Assembly (NCBI GenBank): GCA_002897115.2
Contig: BCIH01000007.1
Location: 1,006,357-1,070,356, forward strand
Origin: Prototheca cutis
Lineage: Eukaryota > Chlorophyta > Trebouxiophyceae > Chlorellales > Chlorellaceae
Length of the DNA stretch: 64,000 nt
Direction of reading: 5' to 3'
This document shows, in pieces, positions 1 through 13,300 of this stretch (the first letter of the stretch is position 1; every line of letters begins with the position of its first letter). Position numbers and translations under genes: made by a program. The notes beneath the pieces are model-generated. The model saw only the letters and a list, made by a program, of their open reading frames with translations, was not told the origin of the DNA and ran no database searches.

Positions 1-318
<318 letters not shown>

Positions 319-654
319 GCAAGCTCTCCAATTAAGCCACATTTAACGGCAAACATTATCCTGGTGTTATTTAACGCCATCATGCCTCCTGGAANTGTCC
401 TGATGCGATCTGACCTGTGGGGTCTGCTTGAGCAACCAAAGAGTGCCAGAACTTTGGTTCTGGTGGGGAAAAACCATCCTGCATGGATTTTACTTGCCAA
501 TCAAAGAATGGGCAGGTGGGTGCCTCTACAGATGATGCCAACTTGAGACATGCAACACTATGCACTGCTGCTGAAAAAGGGGGGCCAGTGGCATAGTCTA
601 CTCTCTGCACTGCTGTCAGATAGCAAGGGGTTTGGCTTATTTTCCCTACCCTCA
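319..654. other. Convergent intergenic region
   Basis: 336 bases between the stops of the H4 gene (+) and the WDR44-like gene (-). Apart from the histone stem-loop I see nothing here; short open frames are shadows. Confidence 0.6.
363..378 (+). terminator. Histone mRNA 3' stem-loop
   Basis: GGTGTT-ATTT-AACGCC forms a six-base-pair stem (one G-U pair) with a four-base loop, beginning 45 bases after the H4 stop codon. Size, the GG...CC base of the stem, and distance fit the conserved replication-dependent histone mRNA processing element known from animals and volvocine algae. It implies SLBP-type 3' end formation; the processing itself is inference. Confidence 0.8.
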
Positions 655-2124
655 TCAAAGGTCGACGTCTTCGTAGACATTGATCTCGCCACCGTAGCCT
701 GCAGCCAGGATGACGGTGGGCGCCGTCTTGGCAGCAGCCTTGTCCTGCGACACTCCAGGCCACGCGGCCAGAGCGCGCTCAGGGGCGTAGAGCGCCACCG
801 TGACGACGTCCGGCGCAGCTAGGAAGCACTCGTAAGAGAGCACCTTTTCTTTGACCACGGCGTCGTCCGGTGCCCCGCGGTGGCTGCTGGGCACGGCCCA
901 CTGGTACACCCAGCCATCGTCCGAACCACAGGCAATGGAGTCCCCTGCGGGGCTCACTGCCGCCCGGATCTGCGTTGACCGGTTGGCGTGCCCCTTGAAC
1001 TTGGCACGCAGATTGTAGCCCTCATACAACCTGGAGAAAGTGGGAAAGGGCCGGCGGACACGCTGCATTGCCACAGGAGAGGGAGACTGTGCAGGGTCAT
1101 TTCTTCAGGGAGAGTATGAGACGTTGCCAGCTGGCAACGCTCCTCAAGGAAAAATGCACCGCGACATACCCCCCCAAAAAACCCACCGGATCCGTGAGTC
1201 GTTGGATGTGATGAGAAGGAGCGACGGTGCACGAGGCAAAAAGGTCAGACCCGTGATCTTCTTGCCCCGTGCATGCTGGCCCCGTGCATTCTTCACATCT
1301 GTGCAGCGGAGAGTGTGTGGGTGTGTTGATGCAATGCTGCATGTGCCCAGTGACAACCAGTCCAGTCCACCACACATATCGACAACTGCATGCAGCAGCG
1401 GCGCTGTCCGCGTGGCAGACACATGTAAAGGTAGCAAATCGATTCCACCACCAAATAATCTCGCACGCGCACCCAGCTGCGCTTCATATTCAAGCACGTT
1501 GTCTTGGACGCCATAAAACCTGGGGGTTGTAGTGCATTGCCCTCGTTGTGTGCATGGGTGGGAGGAGGTGCGTGCCCTGTGGCACGTGCGTAGCTTCCCA
1601 CCCTCTCTTGGCCAGCCACCCACCCGAGCCTTGCAGAATCCCGGCGCCTGCGTACCTGCACTTGCCCTTCATGGTTCCCACCACCACACGCAGGCCGCTG
1701 GGAGCGTAGGCGGCGGCCGTCACCATCTCATGCGCGTCTTGCCAGCTCACGACCTTTTGATCTGGAATGCTCCACAACCGCAACTGCACAAAGGGTTGTT
1801 CTTGTCAGGTGAGGCGACGGTGCATCGGAGGTGGGCTGGGCGGGACAGGGCGTGGGCAGGGGGTTGTCAGGGATCAACACAGGATGGGGGCAGGCTGGCA
1901 CCACCGGGCACACCTTGCCATCGATGGAACCGGAGATGAAGCGCCGGTCATCAGACGGGTGGAAGTCAATCGCCGTCACAAAGTCCGAATGCCTGCGAGG
2001 TAGAAAGGGCGAATTGGTGTCGAGGGTGCATGGCTATCGAGCGATTGCACGATGACTCACACAGGATCTCCATGCACTGCATGACCATCTGCACTCCAGC
2101 TCATGACCATCTGCCCAGCGCCCC

Positions 2125-2184
<60 letters not shown>

Positions 2185-4136
2185 TAAATAAATAATAAAA
2201 TCCCCAAAGCTACTCACTTGAACACACGGAGACATTCATCCATCGAAACGTGCCACAGCCGGACCGTCTTGTCCATTGAAGCAGACAGCAGGAACTGCGT
2301 GAATAGACAGAGATCAGGGTGGCTGGGATTGTTGCCAGTCTTTTGGTGTACATGTGCGTCTCAATCGCGCAGAGAGCACCACTTGCAGGATCGTGTGCGT
2401 GTGCGCCCTCTCACAAACGAAAANTTCCCCCATCCTCCTCCTCCCTGCAAAGAATTATCCACCCCCACGCAACGACAGACCTGAGTGCGTGACCAGGTTA
2501 GGTCCAAGACATCCTGCTTGTGCCCGGCATACACCCGGAGCGGCGATGGGGCCAGCAGCTCGCGCGGCGCCGGCGCCCCAGGGCGGGCGGCAGCACTGGT
2601 GGGTTTGCCGGGGACGGCCACGGTCGTACTGGACGCTGTCGCAGTGAGGACGTCCCAGACCCGGACGACGCAGTCTTGCCCCGCGGAAGCCAGGTACCGC
2701 CCATCTCTAGAAAATGCCATGGCCCAGACCACGCCGGCGTGTGCCTCGAGGTGCTGCAGCAGGCGCACGTGCGCGTGGCGGGGGGAGCCCTTCTTTCCGT
2801 GCGCCGCCGTGCGCACGGCCGAGCCCGGCAGCGAGGCCTCCGCGCCCCTGGGACCCGTCCCCCCGCCTGGCGCCACGCCGCGGTGACCGGTTCGAGACAG
2901 CACGTTGTCCATGCCGGAGCGGAACCAATGTGCGATGGCCGCCATGCCGCCAGCACCGCCAGAGGACGATGATGATGCTGACGGCCCCGGTGCCGCCGCG
3001 CCTAATCCACCACCTCCGCTGCCGCCGGCTACGGCAGCACCCACTCCCCCGCCACTGCCGTCGCCAAGCTGCCCTGCGCTGCGCTGCTGCAGACGAGCCG
3101 AGTACCCCATGGTGTTTTCAAATTCGTCCAGCGATAAAGCACGGCCGCTGAAGAGCTCACGCACGCAGCCGGGCGAGGTGCCCGCGGCGCCGGCAGGTGA
3201 TGCCCCGCTCGCATTCGTTGGAACCCCGTTTGCCTGTGCCCCTGGCGGCGTGCCGGGCTGGTCCCCGCAGCCTTCCAATACATACACCGCGCCAGTGTCG
3301 CGATCCTTGATCCAGTACCTCTGCACCCGTGCATCGGGGGGCCTGTCGTACACCTCGTACTGGGAACATTGTCGGAACAATCGCGCCCAGCAGCAAGCCA
3401 CATGAACCACATCACAGCACCCACAGTTCACGATGGACAGGCTGGCTTTCCCTCCCAACAAAAATCGCCCTTGAAAAGAAAGTCCCACCTTGTCCAGAGC
3501 ATACTCCATGCCTGTGTCCAAGTCCCGGATTTTGAAGGCAGCCTCGGGGAGCGCATAGATCCCTGCGGGGCGATGTGCGGCAGTCGGGGTGCGACTGAGA
3601 CACATGCGCTGCACGTCGTGAGTCTTATTTATGCATGCAGACGGCGTACAAGAAATCCACGGGCGCATGCTCAAGCCGCGCACGTCCAACTCCCACTCAC
3701 AACCGCCGCCTTCTCGCCTGTGGCAGGAGCTTCCCTGGGAGGCACAGAGAACATGCTTGCCCCCACAGCTCCATCTCCGCCCTGGCTGCCTGAGGGACTG
3801 GCAGCAGCCTGGCCACCCCGCTCTCGGGAGTCCCGGCCAGTCGAAGACTTGCCGGACAGGGTCTGCCTGGGAGTCGTGTTCGTACCCAAAGGGGTTACCG
3901 GCAGCCCTACGCCTGCACCAAGCCGGGAGAGGACCAACGACAAGCTCGGTAACGCCGTAAAAGAGTGATTTTTGGGCATCGACATCGTCCCCGGTGGCCC
4001 CGTCCGTGCCATCGCCTCGCATCTACGCACCTCCCGGATCCGAGGCTCGCATCAGTCCTCGAGCAGGTGCCGGCGTGCTGCTGCCCTCCCTGGCTGCCCC
4101 GAAACTCAGCTCACGCGCAGGTGATACTGTCGTCAT
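655..4136 (-). CDS. WDR44-like WD40-repeat protein (multi-exon)
   Basis: Putative beta-propeller scaffold of the WDR44 family, known in animals as a Rab11 effector; plants have several homologues of unclear role. Reading 5' to 3' on the minus strand: a Gly/Ser-rich disordered N-terminal part (about 3.5-4.1 kb), a large exon at about 2481-3359 ending in the first repeats (LEAHAGVVWAMAFSRDG, ASAGQDCVVRVWDV, GHKQDVLDLTW), then exons near 2218-2294 (SASMDKTVRLWHV), 1914-1992 (HSDFVTAIDFHPSDDRRF, ISGSIDGK), 1656-1783 (LRLWSIP), about 1476-1519 (FYGVQDNVLEYEAQL), 1187-1298 (KKITGLTF, TSNDSRIR) and 655-1030 (LYEGYNLRAKFKGH, IACGSDDGWVYQW; stop at 655). The repeat order and the split KGKCRFY/KKITG/SNDSRIRLYEGY block match WDR44 homologues. 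The start is uncertain: an ATG at 4136 opens an exon with donor GAG|GTGCGT near 4031, but the next two joins are not resolved. Confidence 0.85.
2121..2200. repeat. C25-A11-(TAAA)n low-complexity tract
   Basis: Twenty-five C followed by eleven A and then TAAA/TAA repeats to about 2200, inside an intron of the WDR44-like gene. The same arrangement, C run then A run then TAAA-type repeats, recurs at 18378-18419. Confidence 0.95.
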
Positions 4137-5405
4137 GTTTCCTCGGGGCTGCACCGCTTGCACCGGCTCCACCACGCTCAACTCAGGGGAAGTGCATGCA
4201 GTTGAACTAGGCACTGACCTGCCCGCCACTGCTTGTCACTCCCATCATCACACAAAATCACCATTTAATCTCCTTTTTGAACCGAAACAATCTGTTTGCA
4301 GAATGTGACAGAAAACTGCGTTTCCGAGCAAGGTGGCCAACGCGTTCGCGAGTTCAGAGATTCTACCCCCAGGTTTCCTGACGCATGACACAAGCGGAAT
4401 GAGAAATGTAATGGCCAGGCCGATCTCACAAAATTGGGGCTCTCACTTGATGCAGTGGCTCCTTTTCTTAAAGCGGTATGTGTGATGGAAAGAAGATTGT
4501 CGCTTGTGGAGGTTGCATGCAGTCCAGGGCGGGATGAGCCGCCTCATTCAGCGGGACAAGTGAAGGAGACCAGCAATAAGTCATCGAAGGATTGCACTCT
4601 TCGTGCAGTGGTTTAGGCACAGAGATGGCAATTGATCAGAAACTGGCTCACGAGGCCATGAATAGGCCACTTGGTCTGCGGGGTATATCTGTCCACGCCT
4701 TTTCTCCGGCTGTGGCCAGGCTCAAACCTCGACTGAGATCAGGGATAAGATGCAAAGAATGTCCCGATGAAAGGAAACAGTGCACATCCTGTGGCAGGCG
4801 CCATCAGGCATGCCACGTGCAACTACAAGTCAGCACGCCTGGACGCTGGGTGCACCGACAGCCATTTGCCGTTCACACGACGGTTCTCCTTGTGATGCAC
4901 ACTGTGCACCATGTGTTCATGTGTGGGGCCGAGTGAGCGTCCCATGGCGAGAAGCTTTTCTGTGATCCCCAAGAACTGCCCACGTCCCGGGACCTTGTCC
5001 TGCCCATTGATCTTGGGGGATTGATGGTGGGAAAGAGTGCAATGAGAGCTGCACCGCCAAACTTTGCTTGGGCGCTGCAGCCGCGGGGCATGCCCAATCC
5101 TAAGACGCACATGCCTAAAGGGCCAACAACACTCCATGCCCAGACAGCTCACATTCTCCGGCGGATCCCCAAAAGGATAATCATTCCCACTCGGACCGGC
5201 GGGAGCGGCGGGGTGGACCAGACCGGTGCCAGCTGCGAAGCCTGGGCTGCTCTGAGACACGGTCTTCATCTTGCTGCTGTGGGTTCTCCGTAAATGGCAC
5301 TGTCATTCTCTGCCTCTCCAGTTCTTTAGAAAAGGGNCGAGGTCTGCTTGACGAGGAGGAAACACAAAGGAGTCTGGGCGGTGGTGGGGAGATGACAATG
5401 GACAA
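4137..5405. other. No gene recognised
   Basis: About 1.3 kb upstream of the WDR44-like gene. Short open frames exist on both strands (for example a minus-strand Pro/Ser-rich one at 4823-5269), but none shows a known motif or a convincing splice model. Part may be 3' exons of the unknown minus-strand gene at 5.4-6.7 kb. Confidence 0.4.
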
Positions 5406-6742
5406 TCAGCGCGACGCCACGCTGTCCTCCCTCGCAGCTGCAAGCACGAGCCATGGGCAACCACCCAGTTGGCTCGCTCCCCAACCAAGATTCTCCGGGC
5501 AGCGGCGCCCTCCGAGAAGAGGAGAACCGCCAATCCATCTGCGTCCGCATCCCGGCAGAGAACTTGTCCCACACCCCATGCAAGGCACAACCTGCGAATC
5601 ACACTCACAACCCCGTTGGGACCGACAGTCGGCACACACTCCATCTGCAAGGAGAGGTGTGCAGTTGTGAAGCCACATGGATGCCATACCCCGAGCAGCA
5701 AGGGTGTCTGTTGCGATATCCTTCGGGGATCGAGCATAGCATTCCCCCTCGGTCAAATCCCCAGGGCACACCATTTGGGTCTGCAGATTGGCCAGGGCTC
5801 GGCTGTCCTGCAGCTCCTCAACGCCCGCGCCCTCCTGTTGCCGCGCCATCAGCAGCGACGCCAGCGAGGCATGTATGTTGCTGGACATCGCGCTCTGTGC
5901 ATCCAGCTGCCTCAACAGTCGACTGACCGAGTGCACGAAGCCAGGGTTACTGGGTGACACTGCAGCCGGGCCGGGGCCCCGGCTGCCAGCGCTAGGCTTA
6001 GCCAGCAGCCGCCGCTGGTGGGCTTGGGCCACCAGGGCAGCCTCCACGAGGATCGGTAAGGATAAGCCGGTGGGAATCTTGGCAAGCTCGGTCAGGATTG
6101 ACTCCTGCAGACCGCCGTGCAGGATGGGAGGGTCCTGCATGGGCTGGGCCCCAGGCGCGGGGGCGCGGCCGCCGCAGTCGCAGCCGCCGCAGCCGTCGCC
6201 GGCGCTGTGCGCTGCTCGGCCAGCATGGCCGCCACGGAGGAGTGCAGGGCAGACAGGTCTGCAGTGCTAATGTGGGCATTCTGCGCCTGCTTGTTCTGCA
6301 GGGCAGCCAGGGCGGCATAGGCAAGGGCCTCGGGTTCGTTGCCGGGTGGATTGCGGGTCGGCATGGCATCCCCATACCCGGATAAGAGGCCGGCGCAGAA
6401 GCACGTTGGCGCGCTGACATAAAGTCGAATCAGGTCGACAATCCTATTGGGAGCATCTCCGTATCCACCCGGGGTCTTCTCGGTCCAGGTCGGGGCGCCC
6501 AATGCTGAAACCCTTGTGGCGGCTCGAGCCGACAGGCGCCCGATCAGAGCACAGCGCCAGAACCTGGTCACAGCCAACATGTCTCCAGCATGACGATGCT
6601 TCAAACCTGTGGCTTTGAGCCGGATCGCGGGGTAGGTCCAATATTTGCCATACTCCGGGACCTCGGGACACCTGCCATACAGGGCGTGCGACAATTTCCC
6701 AGCAATGGAACGGCAATGCTGCCGTGCACAGCTGATCAGCAT
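5406..6742 (-). CDS. Hypothetical protein, probably frame-disrupted
   Basis: I do not recognise this product. Two long minus-strand frames abut near 6.15 kb. The upstream one (6092-6742) has a helical, Gln/Ala-rich end (EALAYAALAALQNKQAQ, SALHSSVAAMLAEQ) running into an alanine tract. The downstream one (5406-6140) continues in the same style (ESILTELAKIPTGLSL, VEAALVAQAHQRRLLA, SVSRLLRQLDAQSAM). The composition matches across the junction, but a one-base frame change is needed in the GC-rich Ala/Pro-coding stretch at about 6130-6175, either an assembly error or a true frameshift. Downstream exons may extend to about 5300 after a donor near 5775 (CAAATG|GTGTGC). No domain, signal peptide or membrane segment is visible. 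Confidence 0.35.
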
Positions 6743-7757
6743 TTAACTAAGAGATGATCACGGTATCCTGTGGGGCAGCATTGCCTCACCTGTGTGGCTG
6801 TGGCCCAGCACAAACTCGTCGTACAGGGGATGGGCACCGCCCGTGTTTTGTTTGTGAGCTGGCTGGCAGCCTGCCTTCGGCTCTATGAAGGACCTGTGCC
6901 CTGTAGTCCTGGCGGGCCCTCTGCACAAGCCCTAAACGACAAGTTCGCGAGGAGTCAAAGCGCACGCGACGACTGGCAGTTCTTGCCCCACCTTGCCAGG
7001 CTCAATGTGAAGACGATCGAATGCCAGCGCTTGGACACCCTTCTGGCGGCGTGCAAAGCCATGACGCGTGGCCGGAAGCTTGCATTTGACGCCAGCTATT
7101 CCGCGGAGACCTTGATGCCTACGGGCTCTCGTACTGTCAGCCGTGCAAGCAAGCACTCATGTGGGCGTACGAACGGGCGTGCCGCGCATGTTTGATATCC
7201 CCCCCTTTTTCGATCAGTCCTGAATCACGTGTCACAGCTCGCGAACGCTCAGGACGGAGCATCTGCACATCGTGTGGGCATTGGCGACGGCGACTGCATG
7301 TCAATTGGAGTCATTCGGAGAGTGGGTTGCATCCCCGCCGTCCTCGCCGCGGCGATCGATCAATTTGAGGCCTGCACACTGCCGGTGCTCCGGCCTCCGC
7401 CTCGGCCCCGATGGCCCTGCCCAAAATNAGGAGCGGTTCGTCAGTTGATCCCAGGACATTTCCAGGGTCCATCGACACCCGAAATCCCCGCACACGAGTA
7501 TGCGCAATCAAAGCGAGCACCCGGGCGTGCGTCCCCGCATCGCAGGGAGGCAACGCTAGGCCCTGGATCCTCCGCCTGTAGGCCACAGCCTCGCCACGCA
7601 GGTCCTGGCAAGCGATCCTCGCCCTCCCCACACATCGCCCGCGGTAGTGCGCGTTATCCCATCAATAGCCCCACAGACATGCCTAATAACAGAAACAGCC
7701 CGGTACAGAGCCACAACACGACACCCATCGCCAACCACCACCGCTCCGTGCACTCAC
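6743..7757. other. Unresolved region at the 3' end of the DCP5-like gene
   Basis: About 1 kb with open frames on both strands and one N at 7428. A minus-strand frame at 7311-7631 (DLRGEAVAYRRRIQ, RGFRVSMDPGNVLGSTDEPL) follows a possible acceptor and could be a last exon of the DCP5-like gene, but it lacks the RGG repeats expected there. Nothing else is supported. Confidence 0.3.
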
Positions 7758-9953
7758 CCTGCCGTGGCTGTGGCCGCCGCGATGCGCGGCGCCAGCCCTC
7801 CCAAACGTCTCGACGTCGACCCTGCGCTGCGCTGCAGCCCTGGCGCGCCCGTCCTTGCCTACGTGGGGGTTTTGGCGCGGGGTGATGATATGTGCATGGC
7901 CAGATCACTGCCAGGAGAGGCCACTGGTGACAGTCTGCTCCGGCCTCGAGCAACCCCCTCCATCCCACTGACCAGTGGGCTGGCCCTCCCATGCCGTCCA
8001 TCTATGTCCCACCCCACCTCCCGTCCGTAACTCTGCCCCTCGACCACCCCACCCCAGCCACCGCAATCAAACCGGTGCCGGCTCACCCTGCGCAGCCCGC
8101 TGGTCGACATCGGTGGACAGCTCGTCAAAGAAGTCGGCCTTCTTGTATGCCGCCGTCTCGCGGTGCTCCGCCTGCTCCAGCTGGGGCTGCAGCTCCTTTT
8201 GGAACTTTTCGTTTGCGCTCTCAAAGTCAAAGTCCTCCTGCCAGGTTGGTTTAGAGGGGGGAGAAGTGGGTGGAATGCACGAGTCAACAGAGCGGAGCGG
8301 GCATGCAGCCGTCAAATGGGCAGGCTACACAAACCAAAACATCCGCCTCCACCCCCCACGCCATAAAAGATCCCGTCATGTACACATTCCATCATGAGTC
8401 TGCCCATCTGCCTGCTCCTCCCTCACCTTTGGCACGGGCACCGAGGCGGGAGCCCCGCCATGCTGCCGGTGACGGTGGTGGGGGTGCAGCCGCTCGTGCG
8501 GGGCACCCTCGCCGCCCTGACCGGTACCGTCGCCGCCCCGGCCGCCCCGCCCGGCCCTGCCCGGACCGCGGCCGCCGCGGCCCCGACCACCCCGGCCCTC
8601 GCCCCGGCCCGCGCCGCGGCCCGCACCGGGCCCACCGACTGCGACCGCGTAGTTAGCGGGGCGTTGACGTGGCGCCGCAGCCGCGGGGATGATAGCCACC
8701 GCGGGCGCGGCCGCTGGTTCCAGCAGACCCCCCGGGCGCTGCGTCGGCGGCGCCGCGGGGCCCTTGACCTCCGAGGAGTCGTCGACGGCCGAGGCCGTGG
8801 GTGCTGCCACGGCAGGAGGCGGCGCAACCTCCGAGGCAGGCGCCGGTGGAGCAAGCGGGGCCAGGCCCGAGGGCGCGGCCGCTGGAGCAGCAGCTGAGGG
8901 CGGCCCGCCCACCACGCCAGCCGGGCCAGCTGCCCAAGGGTTGGCGCCAAACACCCCACCAGCAGCCGGTGGCGGCGGTGGCGGCGCGCTCCAGGGTGCG
9001 GGGCCGTCGCTCGACAGGGACAGGATGGCTGCATCCTGGACGGGTGGCGGCATGGGCGGAGGGACGGGTGGCGGCTGGACCACCGTCAGCTCCTTGATCT
9101 CAGCACCTGGCATGGTGTAGTCGTTTCCGGATGCAAAGCATGTGTCGGTTTCCAGGTTTTCCTAGGGTAGACAGGCCAGTCACACATCAGATGATGACCC
9201 AGAGCCCAGAGCCAACGGTATCGGGCCATGGTTCAGACCCAGCCCACCACCCCCGCACCCCACACACGCCAAAACCATTGGAAGGAGCGGGCATCTCCTA
9301 CACCCCACTGCACGGCCTGCGCTCACCATTGAAGACGACGTACTCGTAGATGTCCTCGCTGCCCTCCACCTGCGGCCCAGGATTCCTACGGCCCTCCGAC
9401 CCAAAGCACTGCACTGCAGGGAAGCGGGGGGGATTGGGAGATTGGGATCGCAGAGGCGGTCTTGACTACCTGTCAGGGACCCTGATCCGTACCACTGCTC
9501 AATTCCCGTCCTATGAGCTCGATTTCCCACGCCTCCCATGCCAGGGGCGCAGCTGCCATGGCGCCCCCCTCACCGTTCACCAGGGTGATGCGAGAGTTGG
9601 CCATGTCGACATGGTTGAGAATGCCCTGATAGCGAACTTCTCCGGAGCTTATGAGGCTCATCACGCTCCCCACCTGCAAAGGAAGCGCCGTACAGCGGCA
9701 GTGAGAGGCCCCGGCCACCGCATTGCCCAGCCCAGGACAGCCGGGCTCCGACACACGACCCCATCCCAACGCACCCCTTTTCCCAACCCAGGACCCATCC
9801 CAAGCCGAGCGCATCGGCGTCCAACATTTATGATCAGCGTAATAGTAAGATCTATTGCCCCAATGGCCCTCCTAACGCAGGCTAGTCCCCGGCCACCAGT
9901 GCTCATCACTGTGGCCCTCGACGTACGTAGGGGAGCCCATCAGCTTCGGACAT
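7758..9953 (-). CDS. LSm14-domain mRNA decapping factor (DCP5/SCD6/LSM14 family)
   Basis: Predicted cytoplasmic RNP protein that represses translation and promotes decapping in P-bodies. The first exon (9927-9953) encodes only nine codons, MSEADGLPY, and splices in phase to 9574-9673 (VGSVMSLISSGEVRYQG) and 9327-9413 (VQCFGSEGRRNPGP, IYEYVVFN), completing the LSm14 domain. A large exon (8427-9106) begins GAEIKELTVV, matching the end of that domain, then gives a long Pro/Ala linker and an RG-rich tract. The exon 8087-8237 holds the FDF box (EDFDFESANEKFQKEL) and FFD box (KKADFFDELS); exon 7758-7831 holds the TFG box (RVDVETFGRAG). All joins down to 7758 keep phase. The final exon and stop are not resolved, so the 3' end is open. 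The domain order LSm14-FDF-FFD-TFG identifies the family. Confidence 0.9.
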
Positions 9954-10375
9954 GGCCGCCAAGGTCCACGCCTCCTAAACCAGTAATGTCGGGGATGTGC
10001 TGTTTGCCCTTGTCCGAACCCCCGTTTTGCGGGGGGCCTCTCCGACTGGCGCAACTCTCGACCGCTAGGGGAAATTTGCGAGGGGTCGCGGGAGGTGCTG
10101 CAGATCCAGTCTTGAGTGCCAGGCCTCAACCACCCAGTTCGCACGACCTTCTAGCACAAGGCACCCAGGAAAGGATCAGGAAGTGCCATCATGATCATAC
10201 ATGAATGGACAGGCCCAGAAGAGGATGCACATGTCAGTGAGTTTCATGGAACCACATCTGCCACAGATCCTCGGTCAGCTGCTGGGCAAGCCAGCGACTC
10301 CCTGCTACAAGGCATCGTCTTTTGCAGCTGCACCGACACAGCACATGCACCTGCTACACGGCAACGGCCCCTCCC
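9954..10375. other. Intergenic region
   Basis: 422 bases between the DCP5-like start and the PLB-like stop, both genes on the minus strand. No motif seen. Confidence 0.5.
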
Positions 10376-13300
10376 TCAGAGCCAAGCTGCCTGGTCAAGA
10401 TCGCAGGACATCACAAGACCCGGCAGGACCTGGGGCCCCATGTGCTCAAACTGGCCGTGGGCAAAGCTCTCAGGCATGCCGCTGTGAGGGATACCCTGGC
10501 CCTCAAACTGCTGCCAGTTGAACGGTTCCAGTCCTCGGCCACGCGTGGGACCATTGGTGACCATGGCTTGCAACTGCGTCCGGGTCCAAGAGGGGTGTGC
10601 GGCAGCAGGGTGCGGGGCCGGAGGGGTGTGCTTCCGCTGTTGCCTTTGCAAGCACACGGCACACGCCGACCGGCCTGGGTTCTCACCTGTGTATGCACAT
10701 CCGCGGCGCATTCCCACAACCCCCTCCCCCAACATGCACACACACATTCCCAAGCGCCACATCATCTTCAGCACCGCACCTTGGACGCCAGGGTTGCGGA
10801 GGTGACCTTTGTGTCGTAGCACCCGCGGGGAAGGGGCATGCCCGGGATCAAGTCGCCGCGCCCGCAGACGGCGCACAGCGGGTGGCCCTCCGACAGCTGC
10901 GTGTATAGGACACTGTCTTGGTTTTATTTCAATAAAAACGCGGCTGAGGTCACAAATGGACGCAGTACAGGCAAGTCTCTTGCCTTTGTGCAGGGCCCTA
11001 CCACGTGTCCCGACTGGCGAGCTGGCTGCAGCGAGCCCAGGGCTCCACTTCCCCCATCAGCTCCCCCCTGAACACCCTCGCACACAAGCCACGCACCGGG
11101 TCGTGCTTCCAGTTGTTGCTGCGCATGAGGTCTGCCATGTCGTGCACGCAGCGCACCTCACCCTGGTCCCTCCGGAAGATGGCAGCCCGGGGGCTGGACT
11201 CGTGGGACAGCCAGTGGCTTACCTGGGTGGCAAGGGCGGAAGAGAAATTGTTCTCGCGCTGGGGGAGGGGTACCTCCCTTGGAAACACTCGTCTGGATTG
11301 CCAGTGCCATCCCCATCATGGCCTCCCCTCCCCCGCCCGCACCTTGGTAAAGTGCTGCCCATAGGCGTCGGCTTTGGATACCATGTCCGGGTACCCAGAG
11401 GCATTGTAGATCTGCACATGTTTACGGTCAGTGGGGTTTGCTCTGGTCGGTGATGACGGCCCCCTTCTTTCTCTTTTGAAGAGCCAGTCAGGCTTGGGGA
11501 TGGCGCACCCTGGGGCTGGATGCACGTCACACTACCCACACGGAGCAGCCGCCCTTCCCATGATGCCTCTCCCTCCCCTAACCATTTGTCCTCCCCCCGA
11601 CCATTCGCCCGAACCATTCACCCCAAACAAAAGAACCACAAATCCCTAAAGTCCTCCTCAGCCACCACCACCGGCTACACCTCGGGGAAGTAGGGCACGT
11701 TGTACGAACCCCAGTGGCCCTGTGCCAGGACAGCCGTCACGTCGGCGCTGGACACCTGTCCCGGGATCTGCTCCACCACCCAGAGCAGGCCCGGCTCTAT
11801 CGCCTCTCCAGCCCGGAAACGCGACAGGTCCACCACCATGTACTGATTGTTATATGTCCCACTGTTGTGCCGGCCCACCAGCCGCGCCCACTCCTGGCAG
11901 GGACATATGTAGAGGGGGTGATTAGGCTTCGGGGAGGGGTCGCAAGACCCGGGATTACGGGGCGCATTCGGCGCCAGCTGTGCCGCCGCCACCTCGGCGG
12001 TGCTCCGCCGCACAACCACCCCGTCCTGAAGAGGGTTCCCACACTCACCTCGCCACTGCGGGCCAGCCAGTTGGCCGCTCGCACACGTTGCCAGCTCAGC
12101 ACCGTGTCTGGCACTAACAGGTCAAACAGCGCATCGTTAAAAATCTTGTTCGTGGTCTGTGAGTAGGAGGGGCGGGTGCTCCGGGGTATGGGTGATGGGG
12201 TTCACATGCACGCAGTTTTCATCACGGTCCGGCCACTCGGCCCTGCACAGCGCCCGGCTCCCGGCATGACGCCCCGCTCTTTGAACACCCAGCCGACTCC
12301 CAACCGACTCGAATACCTGCAGCATGACCAATCCCGAGCTGAGCAGGAAGAAATCATCGTCGGAAAACAGCTCGCCGGGGTAGCTGGAAAAGGACATGTG
12401 TTGCGCCGCCGGTTGCAGACCCCGCAGGTCAAATGCATAGTGCTTGTAGATCCGCAGCATGGCCCTGCACGGTATTGAGTGGGTGGGTGGATGGACGGGA
12501 GTGGGTGCAGGTCAATGATTAAAGATCCCTGTACCAACCTGGGTGCGAGGCACGCATGGAATCCTGAGAGGCACCAGCAGAAAAGGAGAAACCCCTCTGG
12601 GTCCCCCTGTGCCACTCACGTATATGTGTCCCAGGTGGAGTGACCAAAGAAGATGTCCCGAAGATCGGCATCCAACTTGATGAGCGCCGAGCACTTGCCA
12701 CTGGTTGCCAGCTGTGCATGTCATTTTGTGTGTTCGTTTGTTTCTTCCTTCTTGTGGGGCCCCGGGGATTATGAGCACATCAATGGGCATCAGAGGCTGG
12801 ACGGCGGCCATGCAGCCTCACCAGTCGCACGTGGGCGCCCTGGCCCAACGCGCACCCGTCAACGCCCCCCTCGCCAGTACACAGATCACGGGCACATGTC
12901 GACCGGCACCACCTCCACACGCACCCAGTTGAACACACGGTCGCCGGCCTGCTTGGATCCCGGNGGACNAGCCGGGCGGCCGCCACGCCTGCCCGGCAGC
13001 TGCGGCGGCGCAGCGCCGTCGTTCCAGGTGGGCCGCTGCGAAGGGTCCATCCAGTCCATCAGGTCGTAGATGTCGGCTGTGATACATAAGCATGTGTCAT
13101 TGCATGCGGAAATGAGGGGGTTTGTCTTGGATGGGGCGCCAAAGTCATCAACCCTGGCTAAGGCCTTGCCCGCCACAAAGGTATCGCAGACGCTCCCAAA
13201 GCCCAACCCAGGTACACCCGAGCAAGGCATGCCCTTCCCATCACAACAGAGCCCCGGCAAAACCGCAGCACCATTGGAATGCATGAAGAGAAAGTCCCAC

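Noticed and set aside
8270..9120. Long plus-strand frames rich in Ala, Pro and Arg opposite the DCP5-like linker
   Set aside because: GC-rich antisense shadow of the coding exon on the minus strand.
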